From the NCBI RefSeq assembly GCF_014837145.1, contig NZ_JACYFS010000002.1, forward strand, positions 283,024 to 347,023: a stretch of DNA of 64,000 nt, read 5' to 3'. Of the stretch, positions 16,341 through 25,027 are shown piece by piece. Source of the DNA: Chryseobacterium caseinilyticum (GTDB taxonomy: Bacteria; Bacteroidota; Bacteroidia; Flavobacteriales; Weeksellaceae). A program made the position numbers and the translations under genes. The notes below the pieces were generated by a model. That model searched no databases. It saw only the letters and a list, made by a program, of their open reading frames with translations, and was not told where the DNA came from. Within the stretch, counting starts at the first letter, position 1, and each line of letters begins with the position of its first letter.

Positions 16341-17228
16341 ATGAATTTTTCTAAATCCCAGCCCAAAATTGTGGTCATCGGAAGCTGCTCCATTGATCAT
16401 TTTGTAACTACCGACAGACTTCCGGCTTCACATGAATTTGTGACTGCACAGAAGTACGAGTATTTTTTTGGTGGAAAAGGCGCTAATCAGGCGGTGGGAA
16501 TGTCCCGTTTGGGAGCTCACGTTTATTTTATCGGCTGTGTGGGGATGGATCCTGCTGGGCAGCAGATTATGAGAAATCTTGTTCAGGAAAATGTAAATGT
16601 AGGTTTTGTAGCTGAAACAGATCTTGAAACTACCGGCAGTGCCTTTATTACAAAAACAGATACAGATTATTCTGTTGTAGTAATTCCTGCAGCAAATCAA
16701 TATCTTACAACGCAAAACATCGATGCCGCAGATAAATACATCCGCGAAAGTGATATGCTTCTCCTACAACTCGAAATTTCTGATGCACTTTTGAAACACG
16801 CTGTTCTAAAAGGCAAATTATACCGTAAAACAGTAGGGCTTTACGCATCACCGGCCAGAAAAGTTGATCAGATCATTTTAGATCAGGCTGACTTTATTGT
16901 GGCAAAAAGCAACGAACTTTCTCTGGTTTTTGGCAGTGAAAATCTTGAATCACTTTTAGAAAAGTATTCCAATAAACTTTTTGTGCGTGATGAAACCAAT
17001 TCTACCGTATATCAGAACGGAACTAATATGAAATATCAGCGGGAGGAAAATGAAAATATGAAATATCAGATTGGAATGGGAGATGGCTTCACATGCGGAT
17101 TTGCATACGCTTTGGCCCATGGAAATCAACTTGAAGACTGTGTACACCTCGGAAATAGAGTTTCGGCAGAAGTTTCTCTGAAAACAGGCGCTCAGACCGG
17201 GCTTCCATACCTGAAGGATCTTCTTTAA
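16341..17228 (+). CDS. PfkB-family carbohydrate kinase, ribokinase-like
   Basis: A 295-aa ribokinase-type sugar kinase. The substrate-binding motif GGKGANQAVGMSRLGA is near residue 44, and the C-terminal motif with the catalytic base reads GMGDGFTCGFA (family form GAGD; the Asp is kept). The order of motifs and length (about 300) fit RbsK. The last quarter includes a short repeat, NMKYQ twice within 16 residues, just before the catalytic motif. No ribose transport or pentose gene is nearby, so the sugar is undetermined. Confidence 0.9.
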   Translation: MNFSKSQPKIVVIGSCSIDHFVTTDRLPASHEFVTAQKYEYFFGGKGANQAVGMSRLGAHVYFIGCVGMDPAGQQIMRNLVQENVNVGFVAETDLETTGSAFITKTDTDYSVVVIPAANQYLTTQNIDAADKYIRESDMLLLQLEISDALLKHAVLKGKLYRKTVGLYASPARKVDQIILDQADFIVAKSNELSLVFGSENLESLLEKYSNKLFVRDETNSTVYQNGTNMKYQREENENMKYQIGMGDGFTCGFAYALAHGNQLEDCVHLGNRVSAEVSLKTGAQTGLPYLKDLL

Positions 17229-17284
17229 AAGTTATTTACAGCATATTTAAAAAGCGTTTCCAAGCTTTTTTAATCACATTATTT

Positions 17285-17308
17285 TTCCACCTTTGAGGTG
17301 GAATTTTT
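17285..17308 (+). terminator. terminator after the sugar kinase
   Basis: Perfect stem TTCCACCT/AGGTGGAA, 3-nt loop, followed by TTTTT. Its 3' arm contains the GTG at 17298, so the next gene is better started at the ATG 17313. Confidence 0.8.
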
Positions 17309-17312
17309 CTTT

Positions 17313-18158
17313 ATGGAAAGAATATATCTTACCAATTTGAGTGGTGCTAAAATCTGTCTTCATATCTTCAGTGCTGACATTGAAAGTGACAGCAAAAAAG
17401 TTCTGCTCATCAACTCTGCAACCGGCGTTCGGCAGCAGATTTATTTTTCCTTTGCGGCATTTGCCAAAAGAAACAATATCACTGTAATTACCTATGATTA
17501 CGAAGGAATCGGACTTTCAAAGCCTGCAAATCTAAAAAAATCGAAAGCTTCCATGCGGTCGTGGGGAAATTCTGATTTTAAAACGGTCACTGATTTTATA
17601 GTTAAAACTTTTCCGAAGCATACGAAATTTTGCCTCGGACATTCAGTTGGAGCATTGATTTTAGGGATGAATAAAGATTCTGCAATATTTGAAAAATTTT
17701 TCTTTGTCGCCACGCAAAATGCCTTCATCGGAAACTTAAAATGGAAAACAAAAATTGAAGCTTTTTTCGGTTTTGGATTTGTTCAGCCATTTTTTACAGA
17801 GTTATTCGGTTATTTTCCAGCGCATTGGTTTGGACTTGGAGAAAGTCTTCCAAAAAATTGCGCTTATGACTGGAGAACCTTAATTTTGAACCGGAAATCC
17901 ACCAATAAATTACTGAGTAAAACGAGTGATTATTCTAAAGATTTAAATCAGAAAGTTTTAGTTCTGTATGCTGAAGATGATACGTGGCTGACGGAAAAAG
18001 GAGTGAAGTCTTTACTGAATGAAACTTATTCAAATTTAAAACCTCAATACAAAATTCTAAAAATTTCGGAATCTGAACAAGGAAAAATAGGTCACATTAA
18101 TTTTTTCAGAAGCTATAATGAAAATCTTTGGGATATTATTCTGACTGAAATTGTATAG
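17313..18158 (+). CDS. alpha/beta hydrolase
   Basis: A 281-aa alpha/beta hydrolase-fold protein. The strand-nucleophile elbow reads LGHSVGA (Ser near residue 110), preceded by TYDYEGIGLS; a late Asp (YAEDDTWL) and His (IGHINFF) complete a plausible triad. The middle section with FGFGFVQPFFTELFGYFPAH is a hydrophobic cap. The substrate is unknown. The frame opens with GTG at 17298, but that codon is in the terminator stem; ATG 17313 is the better start. Confidence 0.87.
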   Translation: MERIYLTNLSGAKICLHIFSADIESDSKKVLLINSATGVRQQIYFSFAAFAKRNNITVITYDYEGIGLSKPANLKKSKASMRSWGNSDFKTVTDFIVKTFPKHTKFCLGHSVGALILGMNKDSAIFEKFFFVATQNAFIGNLKWKTKIEAFFGFGFVQPFFTELFGYFPAHWFGLGESLPKNCAYDWRTLILNRKSTNKLLSKTSDYSKDLNQKVLVLYAEDDTWLTEKGVKSLLNETYSNLKPQYKILKISESEQGKIGHINFFRSYNENLWDIILTEIV

Positions 18159-18167
18159 TTGGTTGAG

Positions 18168-18247
18168 ACACGAATACACGAATTTTTTCTTTATTGAAAA
18201 CTGAAAAATATTCGGCTAAATAATTTTCGTGCGTTGGTGGCAAAAAT
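18168..18247. repeat. imperfect ACGAAT-type inverted repeat
   Basis: ACACGAATACACGAATTTTT is matched further on by an imperfect reverse complement, ATTTTCGTGCGTTGGTGGC. This looks like one of the small dispersed repeats of these genomes. Confidence 0.5.
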
Positions 18248-18263
18248 AATTAAAACTTAAAAA

Positions 18264-18908
18264 ATGAACAGCACAATCCAAAAAACAATAGAATTCGTAA
18301 AGCAAAAACTGGAAGGCGCAGAAGCCGGTCACGACTGGTTTCACATCGAAAGGGTCTGGAAACTTTCAAAAAAAATTGCTGAGACCGAAAACTGTAATCT
18401 TGAAGTAGTGGAATTATCTGCCTTGCTTCACGATATCGCCGATCCGAAATTTCATGATGGTGACGAAACTTTAGCTCTAAAAATTTCAAGAGAATTACTT
18501 GAAAAATTAGAGGTCGATGAAAGTGTGATCACGCAGGTTTTATTTGTGATTCAAAATATTTCATTTAAAAACAGGGGAGAAGCTCCGAAAGATTCACTAA
18601 TTGAACTGAAAATCGTACAGGATGCCGACAGAATCGATGCTATCGGTGCTATTGGTGTTGCAAGAACATTTAATTTCGGTGGTTTTAAAAATAATCTGAT
18701 GTATCATCCTGATATTCAACCAAAATTGAATATGTCGAAAGATGAATACAAAAAATCAGACGGAACTACAATCAACCATTTTTACGAAAAACTGTTGCTT
18801 CTGAAAGATTTGATGAATACTGATGAGGGCAAAAAAATAGCCGGAGAAAGACATCAGTTCATGATTTCGTTTCTGGATCAGTTTTATAAAGAATGGAATG
18901 TTGATTAA
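18264..18908 (+). CDS. HD-domain phosphohydrolase (YedJ-like)
   Basis: A 214-aa metal-dependent phosphohydrolase. The HD signature is spread as expected: H in GHDWFHIERVW (about residue 23), HDIADPKFHDG (about 57), and QDADRIDAIGAIG (about 124). Length and motifs fit the YedJ/YpgQ-type group, which acts on nucleotides or small phosphate esters. The exact substrate is unknown. It is separated by 105 bp from the hydrolase upstream and 37 bp from the membrane protein gene downstream, which has its own promoter. Confidence 0.9.
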   Translation: MNSTIQKTIEFVKQKLEGAEAGHDWFHIERVWKLSKKIAETENCNLEVVELSALLHDIADPKFHDGDETLALKISRELLEKLEVDESVITQVLFVIQNISFKNRGEAPKDSLIELKIVQDADRIDAIGAIGVARTFNFGGFKNNLMYHPDIQPKLNMSKDEYKKSDGTTINHFYEKLLLLKDLMNTDEGKKIAGERHQFMISFLDQFYKEWNVD

Positions 18909-18933
18909 TGTTTTAGGCTAAAAAATCAATTCA

Positions 18934-18941
18934 TATCTTTG
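18934..18941 (+). promoter_or_regulatory. -7 element, membrane protein gene
   Basis: TATCTTTG with the ATG 4 nt downstream; another leaderless-type layout. Confidence 0.55.
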
Positions 18942-18945
18942 TTTC

Positions 18946-19539
18946 ATGGGATTTATTCTTTCTTTGGTTTTTGTAATTCTGGTACTCTCGCTTTTTCTTT
19001 CAAAAGTCAGAAAAGGACGGGCTGGCGAACTGGCCAGACTGTTTAGGATTTTAAGTCTCGTTTTTGCCATTTCACTTTTTACCTATTGGTTCATCAAAAA
19101 AAGTACAATCAGGATTGTTGATCATTCTGTTTCGCTTCAGCTGATCAATAAACTTCCGCAGGCGCTCGATTTTTATCTTATTAAAGTTAACAGAAGTGCG
19201 ACGGAACAGGCCTTGGAAACCAGCCACATCGGAAAAATCCGCCCCGAATATTACCGTGTGGAGTATCTTTCCATGAAAAACTCAGATGAATACTGGATTG
19301 CTGGTTATCTTGGCAAAAAAAATCTGGTTTATTTCTCACAGCATTCTGTACCCAATAAAAATATGGATCAGATGATTGAAGTTCAGAATTACATCAATCA
19401 AAGTGAAAAACTGTCAGCGATTGCAAAAAAGGAGATTGAGGAAGACAATTACCAGAATATGTTTTCTGGAATTTGGGTTACCCTCAATTTGCTTCTTATT
19501 TTTCTGAATCTTGTTTTGATATTGCGGAAGAAAAATTAA
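18946..19539 (+). CDS. hypothetical membrane protein
   Basis: A 197-aa protein with an N-terminal hydrophobic segment (about 1-19), a second (about 31-50) and a C-terminal one (about 172-193), enclosing a soluble domain of about 115 residues. No family recognised. Its end overlaps by 4 bp the end of the convergent DUF72 gene, so the two transcripts run into each other. Confidence 0.65.
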   Translation: MGFILSLVFVILVLSLFLSKVRKGRAGELARLFRILSLVFAISLFTYWFIKKSTIRIVDHSVSLQLINKLPQALDFYLIKVNRSATEQALETSHIGKIRPEYYRVEYLSMKNSDEYWIAGYLGKKNLVYFSQHSVPNKNMDQMIEVQNYINQSEKLSAIAKKEIEEDNYQNMFSGIWVTLNLLLIFLNLVLILRKKN

Positions 19540-20426
19540 AACAAACTCGGCGGATTTTCCTGAGCAAGTTTAGGAATGTGCATATCTGTTTTCCATTCTT
19601 TATTCATCTCTTCAATCAAGTGAGCAGAAAGCAGAGGCGACGCTTTTTCAAGGTTTTGATGAACGAAAAAGTAGAGATTTTGCAGACCTTCTTTCTTCCA
19701 TTTCGTTAAATGTTTCAACCAGTCATCCAATCGTTCGTAATCGCTTTCATGATTGGCTCCCACGTATCTGATGAACGCGTTTGGAGTCGTAAGTCTCATA
19801 TGAAGCATATCTCTTCTTCCTGCTGTGTCAACGATGATGTTGGTAATGTCATTATCCTCAAAAAGCTGGCAGGTTTTATCAAAAATCTCTTCATCAGTAA
19901 ACCATTCAGTATTTCGGAGTTCGATTGCTAAAGGCACTTCTTTGGGCCACTTCGTCACAAACTGTTCCAGCCTTTCGTAGTCTTTCGGCTTGAAATTATC
20001 GTGAAGCTGAAGGAAAACCATTCCTAATTTTTCATCAAAATTTAAAACGGCTGTTGCAAACTGAGTCACCACGTCATCAATATTCAAAAGTCTTCTGAAG
20101 TGAGAAACGGTATTGGTAATTTTTGGGAAAAATTTAAAGTCAGCCGGCGTTTTTTCCTTCCACGTTAAAACCTGTTCTGAAGTCGGCATTCCGTAGAAAG
20201 TTGCGTTCAATTCAATCGAATTAAACTGTGTCGAATAATATCCCAGTTCATCTTTCGTACCTTTTGGGTAGAAACCTTTCAAATCTGTTTTATTCCATTT
20301 TGCACAGCCTATGGAGATATTTTCAAGCCCCTTTTTATTTTGCTTTAAAATTTCTTTGGTTCTCGAATGGTCTTTTGGTAATGTGAAATCTATTTTTGAA
20401 GGGTCTTCTACTTGTCCGAATTTCAT
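19536..20426 (-). CDS. DUF72 family protein (YecE-like)
   Basis: A 296-aa protein of the DUF72/YecE family, a TIM-barrel fold. Typical segments are IGCAKWNKTDLKGFYP, FNSIELNATFYGMP, AIELRNTEWF and the C-terminal RLTTPNAFIRYVGAN. Function in bacteria is unsettled; some family members have been linked to metal-dependent hydrolysis or DNA ends. Cytosolic. Convergent with the membrane protein gene, with a 4-bp overlap of stop regions. Confidence 0.9.
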   Translation of the reverse strand: MKFGQVEDPSKIDFTLPKDHSRTKEILKQNKKGLENISIGCAKWNKTDLKGFYPKGTKDELGYYSTQFNSIELNATFYGMPTSEQVLTWKEKTPADFKFFPKITNTVSHFRRLLNIDDVVTQFATAVLNFDEKLGMVFLQLHDNFKPKDYERLEQFVTKWPKEVPLAIELRNTEWFTDEEIFDKTCQLFEDNDITNIIVDTAGRRDMLHMRLTTPNAFIRYVGANHESDYERLDDWLKHLTKWKKEGLQNLYFFVHQNLEKASPLLSAHLIEEMNKEWKTDMHIPKLAQENPPSLF

Positions 20427-20610
20427 GAGGTTGGGTTATTTATATTACAAAGTTAAGAGAATTTATGTTTAGAAGTGCAGTTAAGATCCTTTCATAATTC
20501 ATTTATTTTAGATTAGAGCCTGGTAATTTCAGTCCATTATAAATTTACTTTTTAACAAAGCTCAATTTCGGTAAAGAAAAGTGATTGAAATTATGCTGAC
20601 TGTTAAATTA

Positions 20611-20973
20611 TTATTCTTTCCAAACCGTAAATTTCCGAACTCTTTTTATCCCCAGTTTGCTGCCCGTAATGTATAAGATATTATCTTTAACTTCAGCTTC
20701 ACATTTAATCCAGCCATATTTTTGCACAAAAGCACGGCCATTTTTATATTTTCCGTTGGTTTCCACTAACTCCTTTAAAATGATTTTGCCCTCCTTCAAT
20801 TCTGGATCAGGTTTGCCAATCCAATGCATAATCCCAACATATTCGTTTTTCATTTTATAAATTTTTATTGCTCTGCTTTTTTCTTCATTAAGCCATATCC
20901 CTACAATTTTGTCTGTTTTTGCGGCATTTGAAGATAAAATAAGGATGAGCAGAAGTATTAATAAATTTTTCAT
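20611..20973 (-). CDS. exported DUF2147-like protein
   Basis: A 120-aa protein with a signal peptide (MKNLLILLLILILSSNAA) and one small lipocalin-like DUF2147 domain: KIVGIWLNEEKSRAIKIYKM, then IMHWIGKPDPELK, and a C-terminal GSKLGIKRVRKFTVWKE. The periplasmic function is unknown. Its start overlaps the stop of the fatty acid hydroxylase gene by 4 bp, so they form a coupled two-gene operon. Confidence 0.82.
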   Translation of the reverse strand: MKNLLILLLILILSSNAAKTDKIVGIWLNEEKSRAIKIYKMKNEYVGIMHWIGKPDPELKEGKIILKELVETNGKYKNGRAFVQKYGWIKCEAEVKDNILYITGSKLGIKRVRKFTVWKE

Positions 20974-21896
20974 TTTGTGTTATATTTATTGTTTTTAATT
21001 CTTTTCGCAAGTAATTTTTCTTTATATATTTTTGATGGATTTCCGAATAAAAAATAAATTTTTCTTCTGATTCCTTCTGCATTTCTCACATCATGAAACA
21101 TTTCTGAATATTCGTGAAAGTTGATATAAAAAATATTGTACTTTTTTTTGAGCTTATAGCCAATTCCATATTTCGGTTTGATAGTTTCAGAGGCGTAAGT
21201 CCCAAAGATTCTGTCCCAAATAATAAATGTTGCTCCGAAATTCTTATCGATATACTCCGGTTGAGATCCATGGTGAACTCTGTGATTAGAGGGGGTGGCA
21301 AAGATAAATTCAATAAATGCCGGAAGTTTTTTTATATATTCGGTATGAACCCAAAACTGAAACAGTGTTGCAATCTGATTGGTTAAAAGGAAAATTAAAG
21401 GATGGAAACCGAAAAGCATTACAGGAAAAAAGAATATCAGTTTTAAACTTTGCATCCAGCTTAAGCGGAATGATACTGAAAAATTATAAGTATCACTGCT
21501 GTGGTGAACTACATGTGTTGCCCACCAAAATCTGCATTTATGGCTGACGAGATGTGAAAAATAGCTGGCAAGATCATATATAATGTAACAGGGAATTAAC
21601 GTCCACCAGTTAAATGATAATCTCCATGGAACTGAATTGTAGATGAAGATTATAGGTAAGAAGAATATCGATTTAAAAATCAGGTTGATTCCCACACTAC
21701 CTAATCCTACGAAAAAGCTGCTTACAGACTCTTTTCTATCGTAATTTCCATCATGATGATTCTGAGAAATTTTATATTCTAAAACAGTTAGGATTATCAT
21801 AACGGGAACAGCAAATATTAGTAAATTGGGATGATCACGGGACAATGCAGTTATTTCATCAATAGTTACAGGTTTAGAATAAGTAATAGTTTCCAT
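20970..21896 (-). CDS. sterol desaturase / fatty acid hydroxylase family protein
   Basis: A 308-aa integral membrane di-iron enzyme of the fatty acid hydroxylase superfamily. The histidine clusters are visible in order: HLVSH (about residue 115), HVVHHSS (about 128) and HRVHHG (about 205), among four or more hydrophobic segments. It would hydroxylate or desaturate a lipid in the inner membrane; the substrate is unknown. The coupled DUF2147 gene downstream may act with it. The 5' region up to 22039 holds a terminator of the next operon. Confidence 0.9.
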   Translation of the reverse strand: METITYSKPVTIDEITALSRDHPNLLIFAVPVMIILTVLEYKISQNHHDGNYDRKESVSSFFVGLGSVGINLIFKSIFFLPIIFIYNSVPWRLSFNWWTLIPCYIIYDLASYFSHLVSHKCRFWWATHVVHHSSDTYNFSVSFRLSWMQSLKLIFFFPVMLFGFHPLIFLLTNQIATLFQFWVHTEYIKKLPAFIEFIFATPSNHRVHHGSQPEYIDKNFGATFIIWDRIFGTYASETIKPKYGIGYKLKKKYNIFYINFHEYSEMFHDVRNAEGIRRKIYFLFGNPSKIYKEKLLAKRIKNNKYNTK

Positions 21897-21984
21897 GTGA
21901 TAGAGTTTAAATGATTATTGATCAAAATTGATATTACTGCATAAAAAATGCAATTACCCATTCGTGTGATATTTGAAAAACAAT

Positions 21985-22011
21985 AAAAAAGCCGCAGAAA
22001 TAATCTGCGAC
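21985..22011 (-). terminator. terminator of the XRE/membrane operon
   Basis: Stem GTCGCAGA/TCTGCGGC (read on minus, one G-U type pair) with T run on the minus strand. Confidence 0.82.
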
Positions 22012-22039
22012 CCTGTAATTTAAAATCTGTTTTTAAAAT

Positions 22040-22240
22040 TTATTCTTCTTCCTCCAGCTCAAAAATATCCTCCACCTTCTTCCCAAAATATCTCGCAATC
22101 TTCAAAGCCAAAACCGTCGACGGAACATATTTTCCAGCTTCCATAGCATTAATAGTTTGCCTCGAAACGCTTATTATTTTTGCTAAATCTTCCTGAGTAA
22201 TACTTTTTAAAGCTCTCTCAATTTTTATCGTGTTTTTCAT
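22040..22240 (-). CDS. small XRE-family repressor
   Basis: A 66-aa Cro/CI-type DNA-binding protein, almost all helix-turn-helix: QEDLAKIISVSRQTINAMEA then KYVPSTVLALKIARYFG, ending in an acidic tail (FELEEEE). It is of the YgzD/YozG-like group of minimal regulators usually paired with a membrane gene. It overlaps the upstream membrane gene by 4 bp. The dyad in the operon promoter (22724-22738) is the natural candidate for its binding site. Confidence 0.9.
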   Translation of the reverse strand: MKNTIKIERALKSITQEDLAKIISVSRQTINAMEAGKYVPSTVLALKIARYFGKKVEDIFELEEEE

Positions 22241-22686
22241 TTTTTAAGCAGTAAATAATTAAATCTGAAAACATATAAAACCAGCGGCAGAAACATAATG
22301 AGAATCATCACGGTAAGAAACAGGCTTCCGAAAACGGAAATGAATAAAATAAAAACGATAGAGTAGGAAACAATCAGACTCCAGAAAACGGATTTTAAAC
22401 GCAGACTTGAAATATATTCATCCTCAATTTTTTCTTTGGAAAACCCCACCAGAATTCCACCGATGATAATTAAAAGACCAAATAAATTCGGAAATAAATC
22501 AATCTCAGCAGTTTTAAAAAAGCCCTTATTTTCATCGCTGAAAAATCCTGAATTGTAAATCACAGGCAAGGAGACTTCAAAATTCATCACTCCCGAAAGA
22601 GAAATCAATCCCAAAATTAAAGAAGGAAGAAAAATAAACCATCCGATCAATTTAAAACGGTTTGGGAAAAGTTGTAATGTATTCAT
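22237..22686 (-). CDS. hypothetical four-helix membrane protein
   Basis: A 149-aa protein with four hydrophobic segments (about 13-33, 64-82, 97-120, 122-142). No family recognised by eye; it fits the DUF-type small membrane proteins found beside minimal XRE regulators. The gene is first in a two-gene operon with the repressor gene, coupled by a 4-bp overlap. Confidence 0.72.
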   Translation of the reverse strand: MNTLQLFPNRFKLIGWFIFLPSLILGLISLSGVMNFEVSLPVIYNSGFFSDENKGFFKTAEIDLFPNLFGLLIIIGGILVGFSKEKIEDEYISSLRLKSVFWSLIVSYSIVFILFISVFGSLFLTVMILIMFLPLVLYVFRFNYLLLKK

Positions 22687-22707
22687 TTTTGTAATTTTTT
22701 ATTAAAA

Positions 22708-22738
22708 CAAATGTAAAGAATGTTTTACAATATGTAAA
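22708..22738 (-). promoter_or_regulatory. promoter with embedded dyad, candidate operator
   Basis: On the minus strand the -7 box TACATTTG is at 22715-22708, with a TTTA at 22738-22735 spaced 19 nt upstream as a near -33. A perfect dyad TTTACA-ATA-TGTAAA (22724-22738) overlaps the -33 and spacer. Further TTTAC half-sites lie at about 22711-22718 and 22743-22750. This suits autorepression by the XRE protein. Confidence 0.6.
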
Positions 22739-22796
22739 GTTTATTTTACATTTATTCAATCAGAAAATATAAACTTTTTTGATGTGGATTTTTTAA

Positions 22797-22943
22797 AACC
22801 ACAAAAGTCACAAAAGGTGGAGCGAAAATTATAGTTCTTTAAAGTGCAAATAAGTAGCATGTTGTAACCCAACACCTTTTTTGCTCTTTTCAATTTTTTT
22901 TGAACTTCTTCAATTAATCTTCTCTTTTGTGACTTTTGTGGTT
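22797..22943. mobile_element. MITE-like element with 20-bp terminal inverted repeats
   Basis: AACCACAAAAGTCACAAAAG at 22797-22816 is the exact reverse complement of 22924-22943. The 107 bp between encode nothing convincing. No clear target-site duplication is visible. A small minus-strand reading frame crosses it but looks spurious. Confidence 0.6.
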
Positions 22944-23006
22944 GGAAATTTTTAGTTTGAAACCAAAAAACCGCAGAAAAAATTCCACGGTTAATATACA
23001 CAGCCA

Positions 23007-23040
23007 ACTTGGCTCTTTTTACTTTTTACTTGGCTCTTCC
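23007..23040. repeat. AAGAGCC-type dispersed repeat, copy 1
   Basis: On the minus strand reads AAGAGCCAAGTAAAAAGTAA followed by AAAGAGCCAAG. It directly abuts the nrdA stop. Related copies lie at 27999, 28131, 30831, 50706 and 51035. Confidence 0.8.
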
Positions 23041-23041
23041 C

Positions 23042-24700
23042 TTAAGCTTCACAAGCCGAACAGCTCACAAAATTCACCATCATTTCCTTAGAAACAGACG
23101 AACTTCTTTGGTAATACAAAGTTTTCACACCTTTCTTCCATGCCTCAATGTAAAGATAATTCACATCTTTCACAGGCATCGTAGACGGAATCTGTAAATT
23201 CAGAGACTGCGCCTGATCAATGTACTGCTGTCTTTGTGCAGCCTGAGAAATAATCTCCATCGGAGAAATTTCTTTGAAGGTTTTGAATACTGCTTTTTCT
23301 TCGTCAGTCAGTTCAGTTAAGTGCTGTACAGAACCGTGGTTCAACATAATTGTTCTCCATGTTTCTTCGTTGTCAAGACCTTTATCTTCAAGCAATTTAG
23401 CCAAATATTTATTCTTACGCATAAAGTTTCCTTTCGCCAGACCCGCTTTGTAGTAATTTGACGCAAAAGGCTCGATTCCCGGAGAAGTCTGACCTAAAAT
23501 CGCAGAACTTGAAGTTGTAGGAGCGATCGCCATTACCGTTGTATTTCTCATTCCGTAACCTTTCAGAAGTTCAGGCTCACCGTAGATGTTTGCCAGTTCT
23601 TTCGATGCAATATCTGCCTGAGCTCTGATGTGTTTGAAAGCTCTTGCATTAAACTGCGTTGCCTCAAAACTCTCAAAAGGAATCATGTTTTTCTGAAGGT
23701 AAGAGTGGTATCCCAAAACTCCCAAACCAAGCGCTCTGTGACGCATCGCGAAGTCTCTCGCTCCTTTCAGGTAATAATTTCCTTCCGTTTTTTCGATAAA
23801 CTCAGACAAAACAGCGTCAAGAAAATAAATCGCCAACTGTACTGCGTTCGTATCTTTCCACTCGTCGTATAATTCTAAGTTCATAGAAGAAAGACAGCAG
23901 ATAAATGATTCCTCTCTGGTAGAAGGAAGCATAATTTCCGAACAGAGATTACTCGCATTAACGGTTAATCCTAAGTCCTTATAAACTTGTGGCTTGTTTC
24001 TGTTCACGTTATCCGTAAAGAAAATATAAGGAAGACCTTTTTGCTGACGGCTTTCCAAAACTCTCGCCCAGATTTTACGTTTGTCGGCATCACCCTCAAT
24101 CATATCCTGCATCCAGTAATCCGGTACACAAATTCCTGTAAACAGGTTCTGAATCGGACTACCAATGTCTTTAATTGATAAAAATTCTTCAATATCACCG
24201 TGGTCAACATCAAGATAAGCCGCAAAAGCACCTCTTCTCACACCGCCCTGAGAAACGACATCCATAGACGTGTCAAACAGTTTCATAAACGAAACCGCAC
24301 CCGAAGATTTTCCGTTATCGGTCACTGCCGTTCCTCTGTTACGAAGTTCCCCGAAATATCCCGAAGTTCCGCCCCCGATTTTCGTCTGCATAATCACTTC
24401 ACCCATTTTGTGGGTAATTCCTTCAATGCTGTCCGGAATATGCACGTTGAAACAAGAGATTGGAAGACCTCTCTGCGTTCCCATATTCGCCCACACCGGA
24501 GAAGAAAAACTGATCCATCCTTTCATGATCATCTCCTTAAAAGCCGGCTGCAGTTCAGGTTTGTATAATTTTTTTGCTGCGGCAGTCGTGATTCTGTCGA
24601 TTGCACCGTCTACGGTTTCCCCTTTCAGAAGGTAACCTCTGTTCAGCATTTGCTCAGATTCTTCGTTGAGCCACCAGATATTGTTGTTTTGTTCTTCCAT
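23042..24700 (-). CDS. nrdA: ribonucleoside-diphosphate reductase, alpha subunit
   Basis: A 552-aa catalytic subunit of class I ribonucleotide reductase, which reduces NDPs to dNDPs. The N-terminal Cys is in LPISCFN, the active-site Cys and Glu in NLCSEI, its redox partner in FICCLSSMNL, the phosphate-binding loop in APTTSSSAILGQTSPGIEP, and the C-terminal cysteine pair in SCSACEA (C547, C550). There is no N-terminal ATP-cone, so overall activity control by dATP through a cone is missing. It pairs with nrdB at 25902-26876; two small genes and repeats lie between. Confidence 0.95.
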   Translation of the reverse strand: MEEQNNNIWWLNEESEQMLNRGYLLKGETVDGAIDRITTAAAKKLYKPELQPAFKEMIMKGWISFSSPVWANMGTQRGLPISCFNVHIPDSIEGITHKMGEVIMQTKIGGGTSGYFGELRNRGTAVTDNGKSSGAVSFMKLFDTSMDVVSQGGVRRGAFAAYLDVDHGDIEEFLSIKDIGSPIQNLFTGICVPDYWMQDMIEGDADKRKIWARVLESRQQKGLPYIFFTDNVNRNKPQVYKDLGLTVNASNLCSEIMLPSTREESFICCLSSMNLELYDEWKDTNAVQLAIYFLDAVLSEFIEKTEGNYYLKGARDFAMRHRALGLGVLGYHSYLQKNMIPFESFEATQFNARAFKHIRAQADIASKELANIYGEPELLKGYGMRNTTVMAIAPTTSSSAILGQTSPGIEPFASNYYKAGLAKGNFMRKNKYLAKLLEDKGLDNEETWRTIMLNHGSVQHLTELTDEEKAVFKTFKEISPMEIISQAAQRQQYIDQAQSLNLQIPSTMPVKDVNYLYIEAWKKGVKTLYYQRSSSVSKEMMVNFVSCSACEA

Positions 24701-24748
24701 CTTTTATATTGTAAAATGTACCAGGTACACTGTTATGTTATTATTTTT

Positions 24749-24890
24749 TAGGAGCAGAAAATTTTGTCTGTCTCCTCACTGTTCTACCTGCTTTCCGCTA
24801 TATCTTTTTTGTGATTGAGGACAACATTATTTTATCATTTTCACTTTTCTGCCACCGCAATCACAAAAAAGGATGCCGCTGCAATCAGGG
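24749..24890 (+). repeat. dispersed palindromic element, copy B
   Basis: Outer blocks CTGCTTTCCGCTATATC and GGATGCCGCTGCAATCAGGG flank the arms ATCTTTTTTGTGATTG and CAATCACAAAAAAGGAT, complementary over about 16 bp. The loop is longer than in the other copies. Confidence 0.85.
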
Positions 24891-24963
24891 CTAAGACGAC
24901 GTTTTGTTTTCCCTCACCATTGAATCCCGTTTTTGCGAGGAACGAGGCAATCCATTAATAAGT

Positions 24964-25017
24964 TTTGGCTAAAGCCAAATGAACTTCCTCTTTTTGCAAA
25001 CGGGCTAAAGCCCGTTC
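24964..25017. repeat. paired GGCTAAAGCC hairpins
   Basis: TTTGGC-TAAA-GCCAAA at about 24964-24979 and AACGGGC-TAAA-GCCCGTT at about 24999-25016. Two consecutive hairpins with the same loop. Confidence 0.75.
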
Positions 25018-25027
25018 CTAGTGATAT

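Larger units (their letters stand above)
24701..25027. other. repeat-rich gap between nrdA and the monooxygenase-like gene
   Basis: No gene. It holds dispersed palindromic element copy B (24749-24890) and two TAAA-loop hairpins (24964-25017), plus a GAGGAAC-type repeat fragment near 24935. Confidence 0.8.

Noticed and set aside
22756-23007. A minus-strand 83-codon frame across the MITE-like element
   Set aside because: It is made of the inverted repeat and the interior of the element, has no homology I recognise, and no promoter or neighbours that support it.
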